DNA of 64,000 bases, taken from Myxococcota bacterium. GTDB lineage: Bacteria; Myxococcota_A; UBA9160; UBA6930. Numbering within the stretch: position 1 is the first letter of the stretch; each line of letters opens with the position of its first letter. Both the position numbers and the translations under genes were made by a program. Location: assembly GCA_028277885.1 (NCBI GenBank), contig JANQFK010000033.1, forward strand, positions 1 through 64,000, given 5' to 3'. The notes beneath the pieces were generated by a model. It worked only from the letters and a program-made list of their open reading frames with translations, was not told the DNA's origin and searched no databases. Of this stretch, positions 46,991 to 56,690 are shown piece by piece.

Positions 46991-47884
46991 TCAGCCGGCT
47001 CCCAGGGCCGAGGCCAGGGCGGTGAGGTCGAGGGCCAGCGCCGAGGCCTCGTGTTCGAGGCCGACGTAGCGCTTCACGATGCGGCCCTCGGGGTCCACCA
47101 GGAAGGTGGCCACGATGTGGTCGATCTCGCCGTCGGGCTCGAGCACCTTGCCGATCCCGAAGCCGCGCAGCACCTCCTCGACGCGCTCGGTCTCGCCGGT
47201 CAGGAACGACCAGCCGGGCCGGTCCGCGCCCCGGGCCTTCGCGTAGGCGTCGAGGGCCTCGGGAGTGTCGTGCTCGGGGTCGATGCTGATGGAGACGAAG
47301 CGGACGCGATCCCGCAGGTCGTCGGGCAGCGCCTTCCAGGCCTCGAGGTGCACCCCGGTGAGGGTCGGACAGGGCCCCGGACAGCGGGTGTAGATGAAGT
47401 CCACCAGCAGCACCTTGCCGCGCAGGTCCGCGCTCGACACCGTGGCGCCGTCGCGGTCGATGAGGCTGAAGTCGGGCGCCGGGGAGGCGTTGCGCGCCAG
47501 GTTGGCGAGCCGGGCGCGCCGGCCCTCCGCGCCGACGCCGCCGCCCTCGAGCACCTCGGCGCTCACGATGCGGTAGCTGCGGCGGTCGTAGGCCAGCTCG
47601 AAGCGGATGCGCTGGCCCGGGGAGAGCTTCGCGAGCAGCGCCGGGTCCGCGACGTCGAAGTTCATCGTCATCGCGGGCATCAGGCCCGGGATGTCCTCGT
47701 GGGCGACCACGACCTGGCCGTGGGCACCGGTGTCGGGCTGCACCTCCTCCACGACGCCCTCGGCGTCGTAGATCTCCGTGCCACCACAACCGAGGGCGCC
47801 TGCGAGGGCACCGGCGAGGGCGAGCGCGGCGACCCGGGGAGCGAGCCCGACGAGGGGCAACGCGCGGTAATCACGGATGCGCAT
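46991..47884 (-). CDS. SCO1/SenC family copper chaperone lipoprotein with CusF-like domain
   Basis: The 297-residue lipoprotein (signal ending LGCGG, Cys33) has two parts. Residues about 40-110 resemble a CusF-like copper-binding domain, with VVVAHEDIPGLMPAMTMNFD containing the His and Met ligands. Residues 130-295 are the SCO thioredoxin-fold domain with the copper site CPGPC (in YTRCPGPCPTLTG) and the His in GEIDHIVATF. SCO proteins deliver copper to, or keep reduced, the CuA site of cytochrome c oxidase, implying an aerobic respiratory chain. The start is ATG at 47884. It is first in a probable operon with thiO and a small membrane protein and is divergent from the MSHA regulator. Confidence 0.9.
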   Translation of the reverse strand: MRIRDYRALPLVGLAPRVAALALAGALAGALGCGGTEIYDAEGVVEEVQPDTGAHGQVVVAHEDIPGLMPAMTMNFDVADPALLAKLSPGQRIRFELAYDRRSYRIVSAEVLEGGGVGAEGRRARLANLARNASPAPDFSLIDRDGATVSSADLRGKVLLVDFIYTRCPGPCPTLTGVHLEAWKALPDDLRDRVRFVSISIDPEHDTPEALDAYAKARGADRPGWSFLTGETERVEEVLRGFGIGKVLEPDGEIDHIVATFLVDPEGRIVKRYVGLEHEASALALDLTALASALGAG

Positions 47885-48099
47885 CTCTTTCGAGTGTACC
47901 GGGAACACCCGACGACCGCATCCGGAGACACGTCGCAGCGCGCGTCGGAACAACGCTGCAGAGCTGCGCATCGCCGCGACGCGACCGCCCATTTCCCGTC
48001 AGTTGCCGCGGGCTTGCGCCGATAACCGACGAAGGTCGCAGGATCGTTCCCCGCAGCCACGACGCGTGTGCGACGCAGGGAACAGGAGGCATTCGCGTC

Positions 48100-48330
48100 T
48101 TGGGTGAGGGGTCGGCGCACGCGCGGAGTCGCGTGGCGAACCGGGTGAGAGAGCTTCGCGAGGATCGCTTGATGACTCGCGAGGAGCTGGCGGAGCGCGC
48201 CGGCGTCTCGCTGCGCACGATCTGGAGCGTGGAGCGCGGCAACGCCTGCCGGCTTCCCACCAAACGCAAGATCCTCGAGGCCCTGGGGCTGTCGCGAGAG
48301 GAGCATCGCGAGGCGTTTCCGGAAGGCTGA
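48100..48330 (+). CDS. small XRE-type helix-turn-helix regulator at the head of the MSHA operon
   Basis: The 76-residue protein is almost only an HTH_3 domain: VANRVRELREDRLMTREELA, then AGVSLRTIWSVERGNACRLP and KRKILEALGLS. Recognition helix residues are VSLRTIWSVE. The TTG at 48100 is used, with AGGAGG about 10 bp upstream. The gene is 35 bp before mshI on the same strand and is probably the first gene of the MSHA transcript. It would be a local, perhaps autoregulatory, transcription factor for the pilus genes. Other MSHA loci I know do not have this gene in this position. Confidence 0.75.
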   Translation: MGEGSAHARSRVANRVRELREDRLMTREELAERAGVSLRTIWSVERGNACRLPTKRKILEALGLSREEHREAFPEG

Positions 48331-48365
48331 TTCCGACGGCCGGTTCCGGAGTACCGGGAGGGGAC

Positions 48366-50000
48366 ATGTCGCTGCTGGATCGCTGGCGCCGCAAGCCCGC
48401 ACGCAAAGGCGTGGTCGGGCTCGAGCTGCGTGGCGACGGCGTGGCGATGGTGCGCCTCTCGGCGTCGGGGCCCGAGGACGCCGGGCGCCTCGACCTGTGC
48501 GAGTTCCGGCCCTGTGAGGACGCCGCGGAGCTGCCGGCCGTGCTCGCCGCCGCCGTGCGCGACCACGGCCTCGCCGGCATGCGCTGCGTCGCCGTCCTGC
48601 CGCCGGGCCGCTACGGGCTGCGGCTCCTCGACGCGCCCGACGTCGAGCCCGACGAGCTCCCCGCCGCCGCCCACTGGCTGGTCAAGGACCTGATCGACTT
48701 CCCCATCGAGGAGGCGGTGGTCGACCAGTTCCCGCTCCCCGAGAAGCCGGGCCGCCCGAGCCGCCTCTACGTCGCCACGGCGCGCAGCGAGGTGGTGCAG
48801 CGCGTGGTCTCGGCCGTCGAGGAGGCGGGCCTCGCCCTCGCGGCCGTCGAGGTGGGGGAGCTCGCCCTGCGCAACCTGGCCGCGCGGGTGCCCGAGGACG
48901 AGCAGGGCCTCGCCCTGCTGCGCCTCGGGCGCCGCGGCGGGCTGCTCAGCATGACCCAGGGCGGGAGCCTCTACCTGGCCCGCGGCGTCGAGACCGGCCT
49001 CGACGCGCTGGTGCGCGAGCCCGTGCCCGACCCCGGCACCCCGGGCGCCGAGGACCCCGGGGCCTTCGATCTCGGCCCGGGCATCGAGGAGCCCGCCGCC
49101 AACGAGGCCTTCGACGGGCTCGTGCTCGAGATCCAGCGCTCCCTCGACTACTACGAGAGCCAGCTCGGCCAGACCCCCATCGCCCAGCTCGCCCTGGCCC
49201 CGCTCGAGGAGCCGGTGCCCGGGCTGCTGCCCTATCTGGAGAAGCACCTTAGCACCGGCGTGCGCGGCCTCGCCCTCGACGATCTCGTGCCGTCGGACGC
49301 GCTGCCCGAGTCGCTCCAGGGCCGCTGCCTCGCCGCCCTCGGCGGCGCGCTGCGCAACGACGCCGGCGACGCCGCGCCCGCCCAGCAGGTGGACCTCTAC
49401 CAGCTGCGCTTCCAGAAGGTGCGCCCGCCCTTCGCCGCCGCGCTGATGGCGGCCGGGCTCGCGGGCGTCGTGGCCCTGCTCGGCGCGGTCTGGGGGCTCG
49501 CCGCCTGGCGCAACGCCGCCGCGGTGGAGCGGGTCGAGACGCTGCGCGCCGAGCGCGGCGCGGAGTCCACCCGCGTGACGGAGCTCGCCACGCTGTACCC
49601 CGCCGCCGAGGTCGATCCCGCCCTCGAGGCACGGGTGGCGGACCTCGAGCAGGAGCGCGCCGCGAAGCTGCGCCTGCTGGGCCTGCTCTCGAACCAGAGC
49701 CTCGGCAACACCCGGGGCTTCTCGGGCCACGTGACCGGCATCGCGCGGCGTCGCGTGGACGGGCTGTGGCTGCGGACGGTGCGCATCGAGGCCGGCGGCG
49801 GCGAGCTGGTGCTCGAGGGCAGCGCCCTCGACGCCGCCCAGGTGCCGCGCTTCCTCCAGGCCCTGGGCGACGAGGACGCCTTCGCGGGCAGCGAGTTCCG
49901 CTCGCTGCGCATGGAGCGCTCGATCGACCAGCCGGGCCGCATCGACTGGAGCGCGCGCACCCGCGCCGAGGACGACGACGCCGGGGAGGAGCCGCGATGA
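48366..50000 (+). CDS. mshI: MSHA biogenesis protein MshI (PilM-like plus PilN-like fusion)
   Basis: The 544-residue protein combines an N-terminal actin-like PilM/GspL domain (about 1-330; GVVGLELRGDGVAMVRLS, then LVKDLIDFPIEEAVVDQFPL) with a C-terminal part. The latter has one membrane helix (about 355-380) and a coiled region and beta domain resembling PilN/GspL. The helix AAALMAAGLAGVVALLGAVW anchors it in the inner membrane. The PilM-like part should be cytoplasmic and the rest periplasmic, making an alignment complex with MshJ and MshK. Most species carry the PilM and PilN functions as separate chains. The gene follows the HTH regulator by 35 bp, and its TGA overlaps the mshJ ATG. Confidence 0.82.
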   Translation: MSLLDRWRRKPARKGVVGLELRGDGVAMVRLSASGPEDAGRLDLCEFRPCEDAAELPAVLAAAVRDHGLAGMRCVAVLPPGRYGLRLLDAPDVEPDELPAAAHWLVKDLIDFPIEEAVVDQFPLPEKPGRPSRLYVATARSEVVQRVVSAVEEAGLALAAVEVGELALRNLAARVPEDEQGLALLRLGRRGGLLSMTQGGSLYLARGVETGLDALVREPVPDPGTPGAEDPGAFDLGPGIEEPAANEAFDGLVLEIQRSLDYYESQLGQTPIAQLALAPLEEPVPGLLPYLEKHLSTGVRGLALDDLVPSDALPESLQGRCLAALGGALRNDAGDAAPAQQVDLYQLRFQKVRPPFAAALMAAGLAGVVALLGAVWGLAAWRNAAAVERVETLRAERGAESTRVTELATLYPAAEVDPALEARVADLEQERAAKLRLLGLLSNQSLGNTRGFSGHVTGIARRRVDGLWLRTVRIEAGGGELVLEGSALDAAQVPRFLQALGDEDAFAGSEFRSLRMERSIDQPGRIDWSARTRAEDDDAGEEPR

Positions 50001-50671
50001 AGGAGCTGCGGGTCCGGATCGAGGCCGTCGAGGCCTGGCTCGACGCCCGGGAGCCCCGGGAGCGGGTGGTGCTGGCCGTCGGCGCACTCGCCGTGGTGGT
50101 GACGCTCTGGACCCTGCTGCTGATGGATCCCGCGGCGCAGCGGCGCACCGAGCTCGCCTCCGAGACCGGACAGCTCGAGCAGGAGCTGGCCGAGCTCGAG
50201 GTCGAGGCCGCCAGGATCCGCGCCGCCCACGAGAACGATCCTAACGCGGCCCTCGAGACGCGGACCGAGGATCTGCGCCGGCAGATCCGCGGCGTGGACG
50301 AGCGCATCCGCCAGCACACCGTGGCGATGATCTCGCCGCCCGAGATGGCGCGCTTCCTCGAGGACGTGCTCGCCGAGCACACGGACCTGGTGCTCGTGCG
50401 CGTCGAGAACCTGGGCGCCGAGCCGCTGCTGGCCGGGAGCGCGGACGCGGGCGCGAAGCCGGGCGCGGCGGTGGGCGTGTTCAAGCACGCCTTCGAGGTG
50501 GAGCTCCAGGGCCGCTACCTGAGCACCCTCGCCTACCTCGAGGCCCTCGAGGCGCTGCCCTGGGACTTCTTCTGGGAGGGGCTCCACTACGAGGTCGAGG
50601 AGTACCCGCGCGGCCGCGCCACGATCCGCGCCTACACGCTCAGCAGCCAGGAGGACTGGATCGGTGTCTAG
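49997..50671 (+). CDS. mshJ: MSHA biogenesis protein MshJ (PilO-like)
   Basis: The 224-residue inner-membrane protein has an N-terminal helix (24-42, VVLAVGALAVVVTLWTLLL). A coiled-coil follows (50-110; TELASETGQLEQELAELEVE). The periplasmic domain is ferredoxin-like, with LSTLAYLEALEALPWDFFWE near the C-terminus. This is the plan of PilO/GspM/MshJ, which pairs with PilN-like partners to hold the platform beneath the secretin. The ATG overlaps the mshI stop (ATGA) and the end overlaps the mshK start. Confidence 0.82.
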   Translation: MKELRVRIEAVEAWLDAREPRERVVLAVGALAVVVTLWTLLLMDPAAQRRTELASETGQLEQELAELEVEAARIRAAHENDPNAALETRTEDLRRQIRGVDERIRQHTVAMISPPEMARFLEDVLAEHTDLVLVRVENLGAEPLLAGSADAGAKPGAAVGVFKHAFEVELQGRYLSTLAYLEALEALPWDFFWEGLHYEVEEYPRGRATIRAYTLSSQEDWIGV

Positions 50672-51035
50672 GCGATCTCGCGGAACGCTCTGGCCGGCCG
50701 CCCTGCTCGCGGGCGCGCTGGGAATGCCGGGGAGCGTGGCGGAGGCGGAGCTCGCGGATCCGACCCGGCCCGAGCTCCTCGCACCGGGCCTCGCCGGCGA
50801 GGCGACGGCGACGCCGGGCGCGGGCCCGGGAGCGCGCCTCCAGTCGGTCTTCATCTCGCGCAGTGAGCGCATCGCCGTGATCGACGGCCGCCGGCTCGGG
50901 CTCGGCGACCGTGTGGGGTCGGCGCGCATCGTCGGCATCGAGCTCTCGGGCGTGCGCCTGCGCGACGCCGAGGGGGACTGGGTCTTGAAGCTGGCCGGGG
51001 ATCGCGTTCCCGGAGAGCCGGGGAACGAGCGATGA
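50664..51035 (+). CDS. mshK: MSHA biogenesis protein MshK
   Basis: The 123-residue periplasmic protein has a signal peptide ([19 protein letters not shown]) and [11 protein letters not shown], the short MshK/PilP/GspC-like signature. A small beta domain follows ([20 protein letters not shown], then [14 protein letters not shown]). It probably links the inner-membrane platform to the MshL secretin, as PilP or GspC do. The GTG at 50664 overlaps the end of mshJ, and its TGA overlaps the ATG of mshL. Confidence 0.8.
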   Translation: MSRRSRGTLWPAALLAGALGMPGSVAEAELADPTRPELLAPGLAGEATATPGAGPGARLQSVFISRSERIAVIDGRRLGLGDRVGSARIVGIELSGVRLRDAEGDWVLKLAGDRVPGEPGNER

Positions 51036-52795
51036 GGTTTGCGGGAATCACTCGGATCGCGGGCGTGGCGGGCGCGGTGGCGCTGCTGCTGGCGTGCGCG
51101 GGCACGCGGGGGCCCGGCGCCCCCGACGCCCCGGGCGCGACGGAGACGGCGGACGCCGTCGCGGAGCGGACGCACGAGCGCTCGGTGGTGCCCGAGGCGG
51201 TGCGCGAGGCGCTGCTGCCGCCCCTCGAGCTGCCCGCGCCGCCCCTCGACGAGGACGTGCGCTTCGACGTCGCCGTCCACGAGGTGCCGGCTCGAGCCTT
51301 CTTCATGAACCTCGTGGAGGGCACCCGCTACGACGTCGTGGTCCACCCGGACGTGGCGGGACGCATCTCGCTCTCGCTGCGCGACGTGACCGTGCCCGAG
51401 ATCCTGGAGACGGTGCGCGACGTCTACGGCTACGGCTTCCGGCGCCGGCCGCGGGGCTTCCACGTCCTGCCCGCCGCCATCCAGGCCCGCATCTTCCAGG
51501 TCGACTACCTCCACATGGCCCGCACCGGCCTGTCCCAGACCCGGGTGAGCTCGGGCCAGCTCTCGGAGCAGTTCGGCGACAACGGCCTGCAGGGCCAGGG
51601 TCAGGGCCAGAACTTCGGCGGCCCCACCACGACCTCCGGCACCCAGAGCGGCGCCGGGGTGCTCGAGAGCAGCCTGGTGCGGACCGACAGCGAGATGGAG
51701 CTCTGGACCACGCTGGAGACCAGCCTGGGCGCCATCATCGGTGGCGGCGAGGGGCGCTCGGTGGTGGTGATGCCCCAGGCGAGCATCGTGCTGGTGCGCG
51801 CCATGCCCGACGAGCTGCGAGCCGTCGAGGACTTCCTCGGCGACACCCAGAGCAACCTCGAGCGCCAGGTGGTGCTGGAGGCGACGCTCCTCGAGGTGAT
51901 GCTCGACGACGGCTTCCGGGCCGGCGTCAACTGGGCGGCGCTGGTCGACTACGGCACCAAGTCGGCGCTGTTCGGCCAGACCGGCGGCGGCACCTTCTTC
52001 GACGACGGCGTCTCGGAGATCGCCGGCAACGCCGGCCTGCTCGACCCGACCAGCCCGACCTTCCCGTCGAACACGGACACCTCGGCCTTCGGCGGGGTGT
52101 TCTCCGCGGCCCTCGACATCAGCGACTTCACGGCCTTCATCGAGCTGCTCGAGACCCAGGGCGACGTGCACGTGCTCTCGAGCCCGGTGGTCTCGACCAT
52201 GAACAACCAGAAGGCGGTGATCAAGGTCGGGAGCGACGAGTTCTTCGTCACCGACGTCTCCCAGACCACCGTGACCGGGGCCGGCGCCACCACGACCGCG
52301 CCGGAGGTCACGCTGACGCCCTTCTTCTCGGGGATCGCGCTGGACGTGCTGCCCCAGATCGCCTCGGACGGAGACGTGATCCTCCACGTGCATCCCTCGA
52401 TCAGCAGCGTGGTGGACCAGACCAAGACCATCACGCTCGGCGACGACGAGCTCACCCTGCCCCTCGCCTTCAGCACGATCCGCGAGTCCGACACGATCGT
52501 GCGGGCGCGCAGCGGGCAGGTGGTGGTGATCGGCGGCCTGATGGAGGAGTCCGACGCCGACCGCCGGGCGTCGCTGCCCGGCGTGGGGCGCATCCCCTGG
52601 CTCGGGAACCTGTTCGGCCAGCGCGAGACCCTCGCGAACAAGAGCGAGCTGGTGATCCTGATCCGGCCCCGGGTGATCGAGCACGACGGCTGGACTCCGG
52701 AGCTGCGCCGGGTGGAGCAACGCATCGAGAGGCCGCGGGTCGGCGAGCGCGTGCAGCGCCTGCTCGACAACGACGGCTGGAGCCCGCTGCGATGA
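51032..52795 (+). CDS. mshL: MSHA secretin MshL
   Basis: The 587-residue outer-membrane lipoprotein (LLLACAGT, Cys22) belongs to the type II/IV secretin family. N-terminal N0/STN-like sequence ([20 protein letters not shown], then [16 protein letters not shown]) is followed by the C-terminal secretin domain. The latter has [40 protein letters not shown], and the signature [11 protein letters not shown] with [15 protein letters not shown]. The multimer forms the outer-membrane pore through which the pilus leaves. It overlaps mshK and mshM by 4 bp each, keeping subunit production in step. The Gln/Gly-rich loop near residue 190 is probably a flexible periplasmic segment. Confidence 0.9.
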   Translation: MRFAGITRIAGVAGAVALLLACAGTRGPGAPDAPGATETADAVAERTHERSVVPEAVREALLPPLELPAPPLDEDVRFDVAVHEVPARAFFMNLVEGTRYDVVVHPDVAGRISLSLRDVTVPEILETVRDVYGYGFRRRPRGFHVLPAAIQARIFQVDYLHMARTGLSQTRVSSGQLSEQFGDNGLQGQGQGQNFGGPTTTSGTQSGAGVLESSLVRTDSEMELWTTLETSLGAIIGGGEGRSVVVMPQASIVLVRAMPDELRAVEDFLGDTQSNLERQVVLEATLLEVMLDDGFRAGVNWAALVDYGTKSALFGQTGGGTFFDDGVSEIAGNAGLLDPTSPTFPSNTDTSAFGGVFSAALDISDFTAFIELLETQGDVHVLSSPVVSTMNNQKAVIKVGSDEFFVTDVSQTTVTGAGATTTAPEVTLTPFFSGIALDVLPQIASDGDVILHVHPSISSVVDQTKTITLGDDELTLPLAFSTIRESDTIVRARSGQVVVIGGLMEESDADRRASLPGVGRIPWLGNLFGQRETLANKSELVILIRPRVIEHDGWTPELRRVEQRIERPRVGERVQRLLDNDGWSPLR

Positions 52796-53748
52796 CGAGA
52801 CGAGACGCCAAGACCACCCCGACGAGCGTGACGAGGGCGCCGGACGCGACCATCGAGACTCGCCGCATGTACCTGGACCACTTCGGCCTGCTGGAGCCGC
52901 CCTTCTCGCTGACGCCCAACACCGGCTACTTCCTGGCCTCGCCGGCCCACCGCGAGGCCCTCAACCTGCTGCTGTTCTCGCTGCGCTCGGGCGAGGGCTT
53001 CGTGAAGATCACCGGTGAGGTCGGCACCGGGAAGACGCTGCTGTGCCGGAAGCTGATGTGCCAGCTCGGGCCGGAGTTCGTGACCGCCTACGTGCCCCAC
53101 CCGCCGAGCGACGCCGACTCGGTGATCGGCGCCGTGGCCGAGGAGCTCGGCTTCGAGGCGCCCGCGGACCGCTACCGCGCCCTGCGCGAGCTGACCCGGC
53201 TGCTGGTGCAGCTCGACGCCGAGGGCCGCCAGGCGGTGCTGCTCCTGGACGAGGCCCACGTGCTCTCCGAGGACGCCCTCGAGGCGGTGCGGCTGCTGAC
53301 GAACCTGGAGACGGAGCAGAAGAAGCTGCTCCAGGTGGTGCTGTTCGGGCAGCCCGAGCTGGACCACAAGCTGGCCCAGCCCTCCCTGCGCCAGCTGCGC
53401 CAGCGCATCCCGTTCTCCTACGCGCTGCGCGCCCTGGGCCGGCGGGAGCTCGCCGTCTACGTGAACCACCGCCTGCGCGTGGCGGGGCGGCGCAGCGGGC
53501 CGCTCTTCAGCTCGGGCGCCTTCGACGTGCTGCTGCGGGCGAGCGGCGGCATCCCGCGCCTGGTGAACGTGCTCGGCCACAAGGCCCTGCTGGCCGCCTG
53601 GGGCCGCGGCGAGAGCCAGGTGGAGGCGCGCCACGTGCGCCGCGCCGCCTCGGACACCGAGGGCGCGCGCCGGCTGCGCGCCTCCCGACTCGGCGGGTTC
53701 GGCGGACTGGGCGGACTGCGCTGGAGCAGCGGGGGCGGCGCGGGATGA
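52792..53748 (+). CDS. mshM: MSHA ATPase MshM (ExeA-like AAA protein)
   Basis: The 318-residue ExeA/GspA-type AAA ATPase has [20 protein letters not shown] as the family N-terminus. Walker A is at 75-82 (GEVGTGKT), Walker B is LLLDEAHVL (Asp153-Glu154), and the arginine-containing sensor region is [19 protein letters not shown]. ExeA proteins help assemble or localise the secretin through the cell wall. The ATG at 52792 overlaps the mshL stop; the true family start could be the Met 75 bp later (52867), which matches the usual N-terminus better. Its stop overlaps mshN. Confidence 0.87.
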   Translation: MTRRDAKTTPTSVTRAPDATIETRRMYLDHFGLLEPPFSLTPNTGYFLASPAHREALNLLLFSLRSGEGFVKITGEVGTGKTLLCRKLMCQLGPEFVTAYVPHPPSDADSVIGAVAEELGFEAPADRYRALRELTRLLVQLDAEGRQAVLLLDEAHVLSEDALEAVRLLTNLETEQKKLLQVVLFGQPELDHKLAQPSLRQLRQRIPFSYALRALGRRELAVYVNHRLRVAGRRSGPLFSSGAFDVLLRASGGIPRLVNVLGHKALLAAWGRGESQVEARHVRRAASDTEGARRLRASRLGGFGGLGGLRWSSGGGAG

Positions 53749-54968
53749 GCCTGATCAACGACGTGCTGCGCGACCTCGACGAGCGTCGTCGCGCCCGGGA
53801 GACCGCGCTCCAGGACCCGCTCGAGGGACTGCGCCCCGCGCCGAGCCCGCCGCGCGTGCGACCGCGCACGCGGGGCATCTTCGTGGTGGCCCTGGTGGGG
53901 GTGGCGACCTTCGCGACCTGGGTGGAGCTGCGGGTCGCGCGCCCCGAGCGCCAGCGCGGGGAGCTGCCCGCGGTGGCGGCGGGGGCGCCCGAGCCGGGGG
54001 GCGCGAAGGCGCAGTCGGTGCTGCCCGAGCGGATCTCGGAGCTGTTCTCCGCGACCGGTGACCCGGGAGAGCCCGCGACGACGCCGCAACCCGTGGAGCG
54101 TCGCGGACCCGCTGCGGAGGAGCCGGCACCGCCCGCTCCTTCCACTTCTGCTTCTCCGCCCGTGGCGACCCGGGCCGCGCCGGCCCCGGCGCCGCCCGCG
54201 GCCCCGGACCCCGCCGCGCTCGAGCGCGAGCTCGGGGCACTGGATCCGCTCCCGGCCCCCGGGCGCGGCGTGCGGGGCGGCTCTCCCCAGGGCGGCTCCC
54301 GCGCGAAGGGGCGGCGCGCCTACGGGGCGGGCCTGGCCGCGGCGGCGCGGGGCGACGTGCAGGACGCCGGCCGGATGCTCCACCAGGCCCTCGAGCTCGA
54401 CCCGGACCACGCCCGCGCCCGCGCGGCCCTCGCCACGCTGCTCGCGCGCACGGGCGATTCCGAGGCGGCGCTCGAGCTGCTCGAGCGCGGCAGCCGGCGG
54501 GCCGGGGACCCCGAGCTCTTCGCCGCCCTCGAGGCGCGCATCCGGGTCGACCGGGGCGACGTGACCGGCGCCATCGAGCGGCTGGAGGCGGTGGCGCGAC
54601 GGCTGCCGCGGGACGTCGACGCCGAAGCGCTGCGCGCCGCGCTGTACCAGCGCGAGGAGCGTCACGGCGAGGCGGCGGACCTCTACGCGTCGCTGCTCGA
54701 CCGCGACGAGACGCGGTCCGCCTGGTGGCTGGGGCTCGGCATCTCGCTCGAGGCCCTGGGCCGCGAGGCGCCCGCCCTCGAGGCCTACCGGCGCGCCGGG
54801 GCGGTGCGCGGGCGGCGCGCCCTCGGGATCGCGTCGCGCACCTGGCTCGAGGAGCGCATCGCGTCCCTCGCGCGAGACCCCGCGGACGCTCCCGCCTCCG
54901 GCGCATCCCCCACCGACGCGCCGCGCTCCGCTGCCCCCCGCGCCGGCGCCCGCAGCCGGGCCGACTGA
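53745..54968 (+). CDS. mshN: MSHA biogenesis protein MshN (TPR protein)
   Basis: The 407-residue protein begins [15 protein letters not shown], the characteristic MshN N-terminus. It then has one membrane helix (44-62), a long Pro/Ala-rich linker (about 70-185), and tetratricopeptide-type helices from about 190 to the end (RMLHQALELDPDHARARAAL, then EALGREAPALEAYRRAG). TPR proteins of this type sit in the periplasm and organise the pilus machine, as GspB-like or PilW-like adaptors do. Its TGA shares one base with the mshE ATG (TGATG). Confidence 0.85.
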   Translation: MSLINDVLRDLDERRRARETALQDPLEGLRPAPSPPRVRPRTRGIFVVALVGVATFATWVELRVARPERQRGELPAVAAGAPEPGGAKAQSVLPERISELFSATGDPGEPATTPQPVERRGPAAEEPAPPAPSTSASPPVATRAAPAPAPPAAPDPAALERELGALDPLPAPGRGVRGGSPQGGSRAKGRRAYGAGLAAAARGDVQDAGRMLHQALELDPDHARARAALATLLARTGDSEAALELLERGSRRAGDPELFAALEARIRVDRGDVTGAIERLEAVARRLPRDVDAEALRAALYQREERHGEAADLYASLLDRDETRSAWWLGLGISLEALGREAPALEAYRRAGAVRGRRALGIASRTWLEERIASLARDPADAPASGASPTDAPRSAAPRAGARSRAD

Positions 54969-56686
54969 TGGCGGCCAAGAAGATCCGCATCGGCGACCTG
55001 CTGGTCTCGAAGGGGGTCATCTCCGAGGACCAGCTGAAGGCGGCCCTCGCCGAGCAGAAGAAGCGCAAGCTCAAGCTGGGTCGCACCCTGGTGGAGCTCG
55101 GCTTCGTGACCGAGGACCGGCTGCTGGTGTTCCTGGCCGAGCAGCTCGGCATCCCGCTGGTGGACCTCGCCCAGCACCCCTTCGACGCCGAGACCATCCA
55201 GCTGCTGCCGGAGACCCACGCGCGGCGCTTCCGCGCCATCGTGCTCGAGGACCGGGGCCACGAGCTGCTGGTCGGCATGGCGGACCCGACGGACATCTTC
55301 GGCGCCGACGACATCGCGGCGGCGCTGAAGCGGCCCATCCAGCGGGCGGTGGTGCGCGAGGCGGACCTGCTGCGGCTCCTCGACCTCGCCTACCGGCGCA
55401 CCGACGAGATCAGCAACCTCGCCCAGGAGCTGCGCGAGGAGCTCGCCAGCAGCGACTTCGCGGTCGAGGGCAACGTCCTCTCCGACGACGATTCGAGCGC
55501 CGCCCCGGTGGTGAAGCTCCTCAACACGCTGTTCGAGGACGCGGTGCAGGTCAAGGCCTCGGACATCCACATCGAGCCCGACGAGAGCGTGCTGCGCATC
55601 CGGCAGCGGGTGGACGGCGTCCTGCAAGAGCAGGTGATGAAGGAGAAGCGCATCGCGCCGGCGCTGGTGCAGCGGCTCAAGCTGATGGCGCACCTCGACA
55701 TCTCGGAGAAGCGCATCCCCCAGGACGGTCGCTTCCACATGCGCGTGAAGGGCCGCGACGTGGACGTGCGCGTCTCGACCATGCCCGTGGCCTACGGCGA
55801 GTCCGTGGTGATGCGGCTCCTCGACCAGAGCGCCGGCGTGCTCTCCCTGGACGAGGTGGGGATGCCGCCGGCCCTGCTCCAGTGCTTCCGCCGCCTGCTG
55901 CGCCACCCCCACGGCATGATCGTGGTGACCGGGCCCACGGGCAGCGGCAAGACCACCACCCTGTACGGCGCCCTCGCCGAGCTGAACCAGCCGGACCGCA
56001 AGATCATCACCGTGGAGGACCCGGTCGAGTACCGCCTGGCGCGCATCAACCAGGTGCAGGTGCAGCCGAAGATCGACCTGACCTTCGCGCGGGTGCTGCG
56101 GGCGGCCCTGCGCCAGGACCCGGACGTGGTGATGGTGGGCGAGATCCGCGACCAGGAGACCGCCCAGATCGGCCTGCGCGCGGCCATGACGGGCCACCTG
56201 GTGCTCTCGACCCTGCACACCAACGACGCCATCACGAGCGTGGTGCGGCTGATGGACATGGGCGCCCAGGGCTATCTGGTCGCGAGCAGCCTGCGGGCGG
56301 TGCTGGCCCAGCGCCTGGTGCGCCGCATCTGCGAGCACTGCGCCACGGACCACGTGCCGACGCCGGCCGAGCGCAACGCCCTGCTCGCCATCGCGGGCGA
56401 GGCGGCGGCGAACACGACGACGAAGCGCGGCGCGGGCTGCACCTACTGCAACGAGACGGGGTACCGCGGGCGCATCGGCATCTACGAGCTGCTCGAGATG
56501 GGGCCCGCCGCCGCCGACGCCGTGCGCCGCGAGGACACCGCGGGCTACGCCCGGGTGGCGCGGGAGCAGAAGGGCTGGAAGCCGCTTTCCCACTGCGTCC
56601 TCGACTACGCCCGGCAGGGGGTGACGAGCCTCGAGGAGGTGTTCCGCATCGTGGGCGACGTGGACGTCACCGGGACCGGGGACTGA
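54968..56686 (+). CDS. mshE: MSHA extension ATPase MshE with c-di-GMP-type N-domain
   Basis: The 572-residue PilB/GspE-like ATPase drives pilus extension. The N-terminal part has two consecutive MshEN-like motifs: RIGDLLVSKGVISEDQLKAA with LAEQKK, then KLGRTLVELGFVTEDRLLVF with LAEQLG. This arrangement is known to bind cyclic di-GMP in Vibrio MshE. The catalytic domain has Walker A GPTGSGKTT (322-330), Walker B DPDVVMVGEIRD near 390, a His box, and the zinc tetracysteine pairs Cys455/Cys458 and Cys491/Cys494. All key residues are present, so it should be active and directly c-di-GMP-controlled. Confidence 0.93.
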   Translation: MAAKKIRIGDLLVSKGVISEDQLKAALAEQKKRKLKLGRTLVELGFVTEDRLLVFLAEQLGIPLVDLAQHPFDAETIQLLPETHARRFRAIVLEDRGHELLVGMADPTDIFGADDIAAALKRPIQRAVVREADLLRLLDLAYRRTDEISNLAQELREELASSDFAVEGNVLSDDDSSAAPVVKLLNTLFEDAVQVKASDIHIEPDESVLRIRQRVDGVLQEQVMKEKRIAPALVQRLKLMAHLDISEKRIPQDGRFHMRVKGRDVDVRVSTMPVAYGESVVMRLLDQSAGVLSLDEVGMPPALLQCFRRLLRHPHGMIVVTGPTGSGKTTTLYGALAELNQPDRKIITVEDPVEYRLARINQVQVQPKIDLTFARVLRAALRQDPDVVMVGEIRDQETAQIGLRAAMTGHLVLSTLHTNDAITSVVRLMDMGAQGYLVASSLRAVLAQRLVRRICEHCATDHVPTPAERNALLAIAGEAAANTTTKRGAGCTYCNETGYRGRIGIYELLEMGPAAADAVRREDTAGYARVAREQKGWKPLSHCVLDYARQGVTSLEEVFRIVGDVDVTGTGD

Positions 56687-56690
56687 GCCC

